Below are positions 22,098-29,340 of a DNA stretch of 31,534 nt, piece after piece. The notes beneath the pieces were generated by a model. That model saw nothing but the letters and a program-made list of their open reading frames with translations. It was not told where the DNA came from and made no database searches. Position 1 is the first letter of the stretch, and each line of letters starts with the position of its first letter. The translations under genes and the position numbers were made by a program. The DNA comes from JBGPIK01 sp041484845 (GTDB lineage Bacteria; Desulfobacterota; Binatia; UBA9968): contig JBGPIK010000025.1 of the NCBI GenBank assembly GCA_041484845.1, forward strand, positions 1 through 31,534. The letters run 5' to 3'.

Positions 22098-23717
22098 ATG
22101 GCCACTACGATCACGAATGATTGCATTAATTGCGGGGCATGTGAGCCTGAATGTCCAAATAACGCGATCAAGCAGGGCGATCCGATTTATGTCATCGACC
22201 CGCAGTTGTGCACGGAATGTGTGGGCTTTCATGATTATGAAGCGTGTGCGGCGGTTTGCCCTGTTGACTGTTGCGTCACAGACCCGCAAAATGTCGAGTC
22301 TGACAGCGTTTTGATCCAGCGAGCCCGCCAGTTACACAAAGAGACAGACTTCGGGGAAAATTACCAGTCGCGTTTTCGCAAAGCTAGCACCGAGCAAAAG
22401 GCTTCTGCTCCCGTCGCCGGCGCTGACGTTCAGCCGGTCGTCGATGCTTCTGTCTCGGAATCCCAGCCGGCTTCACCTGCCGCCGAACCTGCGAGCGCTC
22501 AGCCAGATGTTGTTAGCCTTGCCGCTGAAGTCAATACGGAACCGGCGCCGAAACCGGCTGTTTCTCCCGCTGCGGAATCTAAACCTGCTCCGCCATCAAG
22601 TTCTGTCGTTTCTCCGGCTGCCGAACCGAATGCAAAATCAACAGCGAACCCGATCGTCGCATCTCCTGCCACGGAGGCTAAACCGGCTGCGACGCCAAGT
22701 TCCGCCGCGGTTTCTACTGCGACGGGAGCCCAGCCGATTGCCACGGCGGCCGCCAAAGCTTCGCCTGCGCAGGCGGCCTCGAAGCCAGGTACACCCGCTA
22801 GCAAGGGAACGAAACCCGCAAAGACATTTGCTAAAGAATTGCCTGTTGGTTTCGAAGAAGCGTCAAAGCGATATACGAGTAGCGGGTCCCTCAATAGAGG
22901 CATCGGCAAGTCGCTTGTGATTTTAGCACAGCCCTTGCTCGGCGCGTTGCCGCATGAAACCAAGAAAAGGCTTGAAGCGGCCGTGCAGAGTCCCTTATTC
23001 ACTGCCGCCGGCAGTACCGGCCTAAATATCGTACAAAATACTGTGCTATACCCGCTCATCTGTATGGCGGTGGCCGCGTTGCTACGCGGTCCGTCTATTT
23101 TTTTTAGCCAGGAGATCAATGGCTACGTTTTGGTTGGATTTATGCTCGCCGCAGTTGAGGCAGTTTATCGTCTTAAAGATGGCATCTTCTCGCCGAAACC
23201 AGCGGATGAGATGATCTTCCGCGCATCGGTCTATGGAGCACCCCTAGGGGTGGTCTTGCAACCGCTATTGGAAAAGCAAACCGGGTTGATTCGAGACTTT
23301 CCCATACCTGTTGATGGGTTTTATTCGCCAGGCTTCGTTGAGAAACTAGAGCGGGAACGACGGTACGGAAACGTTTATACCATGGAAGATCGCGGCGGCG
23401 CATTCTTGCTAAGAATGGAGTTTCCCCGGTGCGTGCCGGACATCGGTCTTGGGGGCATGCCACCGTTGCCGAGCGAAATGCCGGACTACGATTATGATCT
23501 TGCGCTGCAAAACGGACAGTTTATCGTTAAGGGTAGATGCGTCGATGAACAAGTGCGCAAGATTTCTTCGAGTATTGGGGCTTTTCCACCGGAATTTACA
23601 ACCGTTATTCCCCTGCGGGAAAAAGTCACAGGCTTTGCGCATCGCTTCGAGAATAAGCTGCTGGAAGTTTTTCTGATGAAGGATAGCGGCAGTCGGTGGA
23701 GCGAAAGCCATCATTAA
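22098..23717 (+). CDS. Ferredoxin / Ala-Pro linker / membrane / Hsp20-like fusion protein
   Basis: This 539-residue protein begins with a 2[4Fe-4S] ferredoxin: C9, C12, C15, C19-P and C38-x2-C41-x8-C50-x3-C54-P. The eight-residue gap in the second motif is typical of the Allochromatium-type (YfhL-like) ferredoxins, which normally end at about 80-100 residues. Here a 150-residue Ala/Pro/Ser linker (about 97-245) with SPAAE..KP-like repeats follows, then two hydrophobic stretches (about 311-330 and 341-357), and a C-terminal region (about 424-528) that reads like an Hsp20/p23 beta-sandwich (VYTMEDRGGAFLLRMEFP, YDYDLALQNGQFIVKGR). Function is unknown. It starts 113 bp after tRNA-Cys, which is on the other strand, and ends before a strong terminator. 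Confidence 0.78.
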   Translation: MATTITNDCINCGACEPECPNNAIKQGDPIYVIDPQLCTECVGFHDYEACAAVCPVDCCVTDPQNVESDSVLIQRARQLHKETDFGENYQSRFRKASTEQKASAPVAGADVQPVVDASVSESQPASPAAEPASAQPDVVSLAAEVNTEPAPKPAVSPAAESKPAPPSSSVVSPAAEPNAKSTANPIVASPATEAKPAATPSSAAVSTATGAQPIATAAAKASPAQAASKPGTPASKGTKPAKTFAKELPVGFEEASKRYTSSGSLNRGIGKSLVILAQPLLGALPHETKKRLEAAVQSPLFTAAGSTGLNIVQNTVLYPLICMAVAALLRGPSIFFSQEINGYVLVGFMLAAVEAVYRLKDGIFSPKPADEMIFRASVYGAPLGVVLQPLLEKQTGLIRDFPIPVDGFYSPGFVEKLERERRYGNVYTMEDRGGAFLLRMEFPRCVPDIGLGGMPPLPSEMPDYDYDLALQNGQFIVKGRCVDEQVRKISSSIGAFPPEFTTVIPLREKVTGFAHRFENKLLEVFLMKDSGSRWSESHH

Positions 23718-23736
23718 AGGAAGAAAACGAGAAGAA

Positions 23737-24237
23737 GTGACCGGAACAAGGCCGCAGGAAAGCCATAGTTCCTGTGGCTTTTTTCCCCCTGGAGGAGCAC
23801 TTTCATTCAGATCGATGACGCCGGCGGATCTGGATGAGGTCATAGTCATTGAGCGCAGCGCTTTTCGCTATCCGTGGAGCTCACGATTTTTTCTCCAAGA
23901 GCTACAAGTCCAGTGCGCCCGTTCAATTCTAGTCGAGATCGATGGCAAAATTCTGGGTTATGTACTTTTTTGGCTTCTGCCCGGTGAGATAGACATACAC
24001 AACATTGCCGTCAATACCGGTTATCGTCGGCACGGAATCGCCCGGTCGTTGCTGCGGCAAGTCATTGTCGAAGCCCGGGCCCGATCTCTAACTCGCGTAA
24101 CACTTGAAGTTAGGCGGTCAAACATCGCTGCTCAAAAGCTATATGAATCGCTAGGATTCGGCACCATTGGGCTCCGAAGAGGATATTATTCCGACGACGG
24201 TGAAGACGCTTTAGCGATGGCGCTAGAGTTAATCTAG
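23737..24237 (+). CDS. rimI: Ribosomal protein alanine N-acetyltransferase, RimI-like
   Basis: This GNAT acetyltransferase would acetylate a protein N-terminus (ribosomal protein S18 in E. coli). The order LSFRSMTPADLDEVIVIERSAF, then DIHNIAVNTGYRRHGIARSL (acetyl-CoA loop RRHGIA), LEVRRSNIAAQKLYESLGF and GLRRGYYSDDGEDALAM is the standard RimI pattern. The start is problematic: the first beta strand (LSFRSM) is encoded upstream of ATG 23815, and the only in-frame start before it is GTG 23737. A strong intrinsic terminator (23750-23784) lies between them, inside the 5' end of this reading. GGAGGAG at 23791-23797 has no in-frame start at normal distance. Length is 166 residues from GTG or 140 from ATG. 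Confidence 0.85.
   Translation: MTGTRPQESHSSCGFFPPGGALSFRSMTPADLDEVIVIERSAFRYPWSSRFFLQELQVQCARSILVEIDGKILGYVLFWLLPGEIDIHNIAVNTGYRRHGIARSLLRQVIVEARARSLTRVTLEVRRSNIAAQKLYESLGFGTIGLRRGYYSDDGEDALAMALELI
23750..23784 (+). terminator. Intrinsic terminator after the ferredoxin-fusion gene, inside the rimI 5' end
   Basis: GCCGCAGGAA (23751-23760) pairs over 10 bp, with one G-U, with TTCCTGTGGC (23769-23778), followed by T6. An overlapping alternative hairpin pairs 23759-23768 with 23772-23781. It is 33 bp past the stop of the upstream gene. Confidence 0.8.
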
Positions 24238-24343
24238 CTAATCCATCTATGGGCGGTATGAGACTCTCCGGCCAATCGCATATTAGGTCGATATTCAATG
24301 ATTAAACTGTTGAATCATCTGTAATTTCCGCAGGCCGGGTCTC

Positions 24344-24373
24344 TTGACGGGCTTGCGATCAGTATTGTATAAA
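24344..24373 (+). promoter_or_regulatory. Predicted sigma-70 promoter upstream of carD
   Basis: TTGACG at 24344-24349 and TATAAA at 24368-24373 are separated by 18 bp. The expected start of transcription is near 24380, only about 18 bases before the stem of a terminator-like hairpin. Confidence 0.6.
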
Positions 24374-24396
24374 ATACGTTGAGCTTAGAATAGCGT

Positions 24397-24428
24397 GGCG
24401 GTCGGAAGTAGGACCGCTAATTTTTTTT
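24397..24428 (+). terminator. Intrinsic terminator-like hairpin in the carD leader
   Basis: GCGGTC (24398-24403) pairs with GACCGC (24412-24417), with an additional G-U pair outside and an 8-base loop, followed by AA and T8. Together with the promoter just upstream it would yield an RNA of about 50 nt, or act as an attenuator. Confidence 0.65.
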
Positions 24429-24626
24429 ATGGCCATTGATTAGGTAGGAAAGAAAGCGGCATGGCATTCATGGTTGGCGAGTTTTCACAACCTTGCTTCA
24501 AAGCGAGCCGGCCCTCAACTTTCAACTTACCTCTCTCCTTCCCCGCTTACGCTGGCCGTTCGGCCCTTCGTCTCTGGCCAAAATTCCAATACGAGCTTCA
24601 AAGCGATCGTTCACGAGGAGGTCAAT

Positions 24627-25109
24627 ATGTTTAAGGTCGGCGAGAAAGTAGTTTATCCCGCTCATGGAGTGGGGGAAATCGAGGCCATCCGGACACATGT
24701 TATTTCGGGGACGGAAAAGAAATTTTACATGCTGCGAATTCTAGAAACCGATATGAAAATTATGATTCCCATCGATAACATCGATTCCGTTGGTCTGCGT
24801 AAAGTGATTGACCGTGCGATGGTTACGAAAGTCTACAAAGTTTTGCGGCAAAAAAAGGTGGAGAGCGATCAACAGACGTGGAACCGGCGTTATCGAGAGT
24901 ATACGGAGAAGATCAAAACAGGCTCGATTTTGGAAATTGCAAAGGTATTGCGTGACCTCTTTGTGTTAAAAGGCGGCAAGGAGCTGTCCTTTGGCGAAAG
25001 AAAGATGTTGGATACCGCTCGCAATTTGTTGGTCAAAGAGCTTTCGATCGCGCGCGCTCACTCGGAGGAAAAAATCATGGAGGAGCTGCGCCACATTTTC
25101 ACGCACTGA
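24627..25109 (+). CDS. carD: CarD family transcriptional regulator
   Basis: This 160-residue protein has an N-terminal RNA-polymerase-interacting domain that starts FKVGEKVVYPAHGVGEIEAI and continues to IDNIDSVGLRKVID, then an all-helical C-terminal DNA-binding domain with RRYREYTEKIKTGS and LSFGERKMLDTARNLL. CarD proteins bind the RNA polymerase beta subunit and stabilise open promoter complexes, as in mycobacteria and Myxococcus. The ATG at 24627 has AGGAGG five bases upstream; the frame is open back to 24474 but without family similarity. It is a single gene with a long leader and a strong terminator 24 bp after its stop, just ahead of ispD. Confidence 0.94.
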   Translation: MFKVGEKVVYPAHGVGEIEAIRTHVISGTEKKFYMLRILETDMKIMIPIDNIDSVGLRKVIDRAMVTKVYKVLRQKKVESDQQTWNRRYREYTEKIKTGSILEIAKVLRDLFVLKGGKELSFGERKMLDTARNLLVKELSIARAHSEEKIMEELRHIFTH

Positions 25110-25132
25110 TGTTTTGATTGTGCCGCGAGCAT

Positions 25133-25170
25133 AAAAGAGCCGAGAGCAATCTCTCGGCTCTTTTATTTTT
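25133..25170 (+). terminator. Strong intrinsic terminator between carD and ispD
   Basis: AAAAGAGCCGAGAG (25133-25146) pairs perfectly over 14 bp with 25151-25164 around a CAAT loop, followed by ATTTTT. The A- and T-rich ends could make it work on both strands. The ispD ATG is only 16 bp past the stem. Confidence 0.88.
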
Positions 25171-25180
25171 AGCGTTCACT

Positions 25181-25879
25181 ATGGAAGCCGTCGCCATTAT
25201 TGTTGCAGCGGGGGAAGGGAGAAGGTTTGGGAGCACAGAGCCCAAAGCGTATCTTCCCTTGTGCGGCCGGCCCATGTTGCTCCGGACGCTGGATAAATTT
25301 TGCTCGGCGCGGCATATCATCCAAATGATCGTCGTGGCGGCTGCCGCCGAGCTCTCGCGCTGCGAGGCGATGCTGCGAGCCGACCCGGTGCTGCAGCGCT
25401 GCTCTTGGATGATCCAAAGCGGCGGTGCCACTCGGCAAGAATCGGTAAAACGAGGATTGGATAAGGTGAATGCGGATGTTGATGTTATTGCGATCCATGA
25501 TGGCGTGCGTCCCTTTGTCTCTTCGGCGCTGATTGATCGGTGCGTCGAGGCGGCTTGCGATCGAGGCGCGGTCGCTGTTGGTTTGCCGGCGCGTGACACG
25601 ATTAAATTTGTCTCAGAGGAGCGATGGGTTCAATCCACGCCTGAGCGCAGCGCGTTATGGGAAATTCAAACGCCACAGGCATTTCGAAAGGAATTGATCT
25701 TAGAAGCGCATGATCGGGCGGTGGCGCAGGGGATCGCAGCCACCGATGACGCGATGTTAGTCGAACGCATGGGCGCCGCCGTTTATGTGGTGGAAGGAGA
25801 AAGAACGAATTTTAAAATTACAGTCCCGGAGGATCTCGTCTTTGCTGAAGCCCTTATCCGGCAAGGTTGGGTCTCTTAG
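25181..25879 (+). CDS. ispD: 2-C-methyl-D-erythritol 4-phosphate cytidylyltransferase
   Basis: The protein has 232 residues. It joins CTP and methylerythritol phosphate in the MEP route to isoprenoids. The nucleotide-binding loop AAGEGRRFG, the GGATRQESVKRGL segment, AIHDGVRPFV and the C-terminal NFKITVPEDL are family signatures. ATG 25181 begins exactly at the conserved MEAVAIIVAAGE strand; the frame is open upstream through the terminator but that part is not conserved. The ribosome site is poor. The stop overlaps the convergent larE stop by 4 bp. No ispF is adjacent, although ispD and ispF are commonly neighbours. Confidence 0.94.
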   Translation: MEAVAIIVAAGEGRRFGSTEPKAYLPLCGRPMLLRTLDKFCSARHIIQMIVVAAAAELSRCEAMLRADPVLQRCSWMIQSGGATRQESVKRGLDKVNADVDVIAIHDGVRPFVSSALIDRCVEAACDRGAVAVGLPARDTIKFVSEERWVQSTPERSALWEIQTPQAFRKELILEAHDRAVAQGIAATDDAMLVERMGAAVYVVEGERTNFKITVPEDLVFAEALIRQGWVS

Positions 25880-26688
25880 CCGGTTTTGTTGCGCAGCGCC
25901 TCGTTCATGCTTCCCGTGCGGTAGCCTTGCAAGTCAAGGCTGACATAATTGAACCCCATCTCCTTAAACTTCTGCACCACCGCATCTCGAGTTGTTTTTT
26001 CGATCAATCGGTCAAATTCTTCTTGCGCTACTTCTATGCGGGCCAGATTTCCATGATAGCGCACGCGAAATTCCCGGAAGCGAAGCTCTTTCATAAACCG
26101 CTCGCAAGCGGCGACCTTGGCTAACCGTTCGAGATTGATCTCGGTGCCATAAGGGAAGCGTGATGACAGACAGGGACTTGACGGCTTGTTCCAAGTGGGA
26201 AGGTTGAGCTCCCGGCTGTAGCGACGAATATCGTTCTTAGTCATCTCAACTTCCACTAGCGGATGGCGAACCCGCCATTCTTTTGCCGCCTGAAGGCCCG
26301 GGCGGTGATCCTTCAAATCGTCCAAGTTCGTGCCGTCGACAATCGTCGCAATACCGAGCAGGTCCGCTTGCACTCGACAGATCCTATAAAGCTCGTCTTT
26401 GCAGAAAAAACATCGATTGGCAGGATTCTGAGTAAACGCGGGATTCGTGAGCTCATGGGAATCAATAACCATGTGGCGGCATCCCAAATCACGCGCAAAG
26501 TCCTTGGCCGCCTCGAGCTCACCGGGCGGAATCGTCGGAGACGTCGCGGTTAGAGCGATGGCGCGATCCCCCAATACGCCGTAAGCAATTTTTAGCAGAA
26601 ATGTGGAATCAACTCCGGCGGAAAAGGCGACCAGAACCCCCTCGGTTTGGAGGAGCGTGGTTTTCAGACTATCGAATTTTGCATCCAT
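25876..26688 (-). CDS. larE: LarE, ATP-dependent sacrificial sulfur transferase
   Basis: This 270-residue PP-loop enzyme adenylates and adds sulfur to the pyridinium biscarboxylate precursor of the nickel-pincer nucleotide. The PP-loop is SAGVDST (23-29), a slight variant of SGGVDS. C173 in SSPCLSSRFPYG matches the sacrificial cysteine (Cys176) of Lactobacillus plantarum LarE, so this should be the single-cysteine, self-consuming type. CFFCKDELY adds a C-x2-C pair at 93-96. The start overlaps the end of cysK by 25 bp on the same strand. No larB, larC or lactate racemase gene is in the window. Confidence 0.92.
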   Translation of the reverse strand: MDAKFDSLKTTLLQTEGVLVAFSAGVDSTFLLKIAYGVLGDRAIALTATSPTIPPGELEAAKDFARDLGCRHMVIDSHELTNPAFTQNPANRCFFCKDELYRICRVQADLLGIATIVDGTNLDDLKDHRPGLQAAKEWRVRHPLVEVEMTKNDIRRYSRELNLPTWNKPSSPCLSSRFPYGTEINLERLAKVAACERFMKELRFREFRVRYHGNLARIEVAQEEFDRLIEKTTRDAVVQKFKEMGFNYVSLDLQGYRTGSMNEALRNKTG

Positions 26689-27617
26689 CGTTTATCACCA
26701 AACAAATCGGTGCTCAGATAATGTTCACCTTTGTCCGCAAAAATCGTCACGACGACGTGGCCTTTGCCCAGCGCTTTGGCCACAGTGAGAGCCGCACAAC
26801 AAGCCGCGCCTGAGGATATGCCGACAAGAAGCCCTTCTTCTGCTGCAAGGCGACGGCTGCAATGCGCCGCATCCTCGTCTTTTACGGTCATCACTTCATC
26901 CAATACCTGCCGATTGAGCACTCCCGGAACAAATCCCGCGCCGATCCCCTGGATCTTGTGATATCCCGGTTCGCCGCCCGAGATCACCGGCGATGAAGCG
27001 GGCTCAACGGCGCAAATGCGAACATCTTTCATCTTATCTTTCAGGACCTCACCCACGCCGGTGATCGTGCCGCCGGTCCCCACACCGGCCACAAAGGCAT
27101 CGATTCTCTTGAATTGTTTCAGTAACTCCACGGCTGTCGTTCTACGGTGCATCTCCGGATTGGCGGGGTTGTTGAACTGCTGCGGCATAAAATAGTTGCT
27201 GTGTTCCTGCACCAATTCTTCCGCTTTGTGAATCGCCCCGCCCATTCCCTTGGTGTCGGGAGTCAAGATCAAATGAGCCCCGTAGGCCGTCAATAAGCTG
27301 CGCCGTTCATCGCTCATGGTGTCCGGCATAGTCAAAATGAGTCGATACCCTTTTACCGCAGCCACCAGAGCCAATCCCACGCCGGTGTTGCCGCTCGTCG
27401 GTTCGACGATGGTGGCGCCCGGCGTGAGTTTGCCTTCGCGCTCGGCCGTTTCGATCATGCCCAGGCAAATACGATCCTTTACGGAACCGCCGGGATTCAA
27501 CGACTCCAGCTTGGCCCAGACTTCCGCATCATCCTTGCCGGGCAGAGTCCTTAATTTGATAACCGGAGTGCACCCGATCAGTTCGAGAACGGAACGGGCG
27601 CCATTCGCGTTTGCCAC
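26664..27617 (-). CDS. cysK: Cysteine synthase A (O-acetylserine sulfhydrylase)
   Basis: This 317-residue PLP enzyme makes cysteine from O-acetylserine and sulfide. The PLP lysine is K47 in NPGGSVKDR; the substrate loop TSGNTG, the phosphate loop GTGGTITG and the C-terminal GISSGAA are all present, and length is normal. The start is GTG 27617 with only a weak, distant GAAGG upstream. It is upstream of and overlaps larE by 25 bp, so the two are almost certainly one transcript. It diverges from the GT9 gene with about 92 bp of AT-rich sequence between starts. Confidence 0.94.
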   Translation of the reverse strand: MANANGARSVLELIGCTPVIKLRTLPGKDDAEVWAKLESLNPGGSVKDRICLGMIETAEREGKLTPGATIVEPTSGNTGVGLALVAAVKGYRLILTMPDTMSDERRSLLTAYGAHLILTPDTKGMGGAIHKAEELVQEHSNYFMPQQFNNPANPEMHRRTTAVELLKQFKRIDAFVAGVGTGGTITGVGEVLKDKMKDVRICAVEPASSPVISGGEPGYHKIQGIGAGFVPGVLNRQVLDEVMTVKDEDAAHCSRRLAAEEGLLVGISSGAACCAALTVAKALGKGHVVVTIFADKGEHYLSTDLFGDKRWMQNSIV

Positions 27618-27709
27618 AGTATGCGGGCCCTTCTTTGAAATGAAATTCGAAATGCTTATCTATTAATGCTATATTTTTGATTTTAGCATGTCAATGAAAT
27701 GAGCCGATC

Positions 27710-28711
27710 GTGATTCACGCAACCGACCAACGGGCACTCGTCCTTTTTCCTGGCGCCTTGGGCGACTTCGTATGTTTTCTGCCGGCGTTGCGGGCATTGG
27801 CCCAAGCGGCTTCAGTTGATCTCTTTGCTCGAAGCGAATTTGTCGATTTGGCGCCGGAGAGCGTACGCGTGCGCTCCCTTGAGCGTTACGAGATCAACAG
27901 GTTATTTGTTTGCGGCGCTGCCGCAGAAGACAAACTCCGAGTTTTTTTTTCTCGCTACGCTTCGGCCTACTCGTGGATGGGAAGCGGCCAGCAGCAGTTC
28001 GTTCGCCAGCTACAGCGTCTTTGCCAAGGGCGGGCGCATATTTTCCCGTTTCAGCCTGAGCTATCGGGCCGGCACCCGTCGGAATATTATCTCACTTGTA
28101 TTCATTGCAGCGATCCGCCGGTTCCACAAATCTCGCTCAAGCCGCAGGCCATAGCGTGGAGCGCTGCTTACTGGGCGCGGCATTCGCTTGAAGGTTCTCA
28201 GGTGCTGATTGTTGCTCCTGGAAGCGGCGCCGAAGAAAAAAACTGGCCGCTCCCGTCCTTTTTCTCGGTCATTGGGTGGTGGCGCGATCAAATCGGCGGC
28301 GAAGCGGTTGTGGTGTTGGGACCGGTGGAAGAAGAACGAGACGGACTCGAATCGATTCTGCAGCCCGGCTGCAAGGTGGCGCGCGGCTTGAGTCTCGCTG
28401 AGTTGGCCGCAATCATTGCGCGAGGGGATCTTTATCTCGGCAATGACAGTGGCGTTACGCATATTGCCGCGGCACTGGGAATTGCCACCGTCGCGATCTT
28501 CGGCCCTTCGGATGTGCAAAAGTGGAGACCTCAAGGTAAGCGAGTGCGCATTCTTAAGCACGATATTGAATGCGCGCCCTGCTCGGTTGTGGCCATGAAG
28601 AGCTGTGGGCACAGAAGCTGTCTGCGCGCGCTTAAGCCCGCTGAAGTTATTGGGCAATTGAACACAATACGGGAGCAGAGCCACCTTGACAAGGGGGGGG
28701 GCAGGGATTAG
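27710..28711 (+). CDS. Glycosyltransferase family 9 protein (heptosyltransferase-like)
   Basis: This 333-residue GT-B enzyme is of the WaaC/WaaF type that transfers a heptose or other sugar to lipopolysaccharide core. The N-terminal ALVLFPGALGDFVCFLPAL is the acceptor-side loop, and the donor-binding motif is YLGNDSGVTHIAAALG followed by VAIFGPSDVQKWRP. A cluster ECAPC is near the C-terminus, as often in this family. The start is GTG 27710 with a poor ribosome site. No other LPS gene is nearby. It is followed by about 190 bp with a terminator before the DUF1844 gene. Confidence 0.87.
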   Translation: MIHATDQRALVLFPGALGDFVCFLPALRALAQAASVDLFARSEFVDLAPESVRVRSLERYEINRLFVCGAAAEDKLRVFFSRYASAYSWMGSGQQQFVRQLQRLCQGRAHIFPFQPELSGRHPSEYYLTCIHCSDPPVPQISLKPQAIAWSAAYWARHSLEGSQVLIVAPGSGAEEKNWPLPSFFSVIGWWRDQIGGEAVVVLGPVEEERDGLESILQPGCKVARGLSLAELAAIIARGDLYLGNDSGVTHIAAALGIATVAIFGPSDVQKWRPQGKRVRILKHDIECAPCSVVAMKSCGHRSCLRALKPAEVIGQLNTIREQSHLDKGGGRD

Positions 28712-28825
28712 AGTTTGAGTGAAGTTTGCCTTAAAAATTTACGAAACAATGGCTAAAAACAGATCTGCCTACACCGACTCAGGACTGGACGAATAATACA
28801 GCCGCCTCGCGGTTGCGTAATGTAC

Positions 28826-28877
28826 GCCTGGAAATCCGCTGTTGAACTGCGGCGGGAACTATTTCCAGGCTTTTTTT
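28826..28877 (+). terminator. Intrinsic terminator upstream of the DUF1844 gene
   Basis: GCCTGGAAAT (28826-28835) pairs perfectly over 10 bp with ATTTCCAGGC (28861-28870), followed by T7. The loop contains a smaller hairpin, CCGC (28836-28839) with GCGG (28849-28852). It ends 22 bases before the ATG at 28900 and 114 bases past the previous stop. Confidence 0.8.
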
Positions 28878-28899
28878 CTCTAAATGAGGGAGTTTGACC

Positions 28900-29331
28900 A
28901 TGGCCGGAGAAGAGGAGAAGCGAGAAGGGAAAGGTTTCACCGTTCAGGACCGGCGCCGGTTTTCACAGGATACCGGCGAAGCCCGTGAAAATGCTCCGGA
29001 TTGTCCTGCCACCGACGATCAGCAAAAAGTCGCGGCTGAAAGTCCGTCGAAAAGCGAGGACCGCGCCGGCCATGAAGCGCTGCCGGAAATAAATTTCTCT
29101 ACTTTCGTCATCAGTCTCAGCACGCAAGCACTGATGCATCTCGGCGAAATTCCGAATCCCTTAAGCGGCCAGGAAGAACGGGATGTTCCGGTGGCCAAAC
29201 AAATGATTGATATCCTGGGAATGTTGCAAGATAAGACGCGGGGAAATTTGAACGGCGGTGAGGCAAAGTTAATTGAGGACATTCTTTTCGACTTGCGTAT
29301 GAAGTACGTCGAGGCGGTAAAAAGGAAGTAG
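28900..29331 (+). CDS. DUF1844 domain protein
   Basis: This 143-residue protein has a polar, disordered-looking N-terminal half (to about 60) and a C-terminal DUF1844 domain: INFSTFVISLSTQALMHLGE, IPNPLSGQEERDVPVAKQMI, then ILGMLQDKTRGNLNGGEAKL and DILFDLRMKYVEAV. The family is widespread in deltaproteobacteria and relatives and has no assigned function. ATG 28900 has GGAG seven bases upstream; a TTG two codons earlier is less likely. It sits 9 bp before htrA, so the two are co-transcribed. Confidence 0.9.
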   Translation: MAGEEEKREGKGFTVQDRRRFSQDTGEARENAPDCPATDDQQKVAAESPSKSEDRAGHEALPEINFSTFVISLSTQALMHLGEIPNPLSGQEERDVPVAKQMIDILGMLQDKTRGNLNGGEAKLIEDILFDLRMKYVEAVKRK

Positions 29332-29340
29332 GAGCATTCA

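Larger units (their letters stand above)
24238..24626. other. Leader region upstream of carD
   Basis: This 389-bp gap holds a promoter (24344-24373), an intrinsic terminator (24397-24428), a 12-bp direct repeat GCTTCAAAGCGA at 24495-24506 and 24595-24606, a pyrimidine-rich stretch, and the carD ribosome site AGGAGG at 24616-24621. No other gene is evident. Confidence 0.55.

Noticed and set aside
22499..23119. 206-codon minus-strand frame opposite the ferredoxin-fusion linker
   Set aside because: Low-complexity Gly/Ala/Val product mirrors the Ala/Pro linker on the other strand and has no motif.
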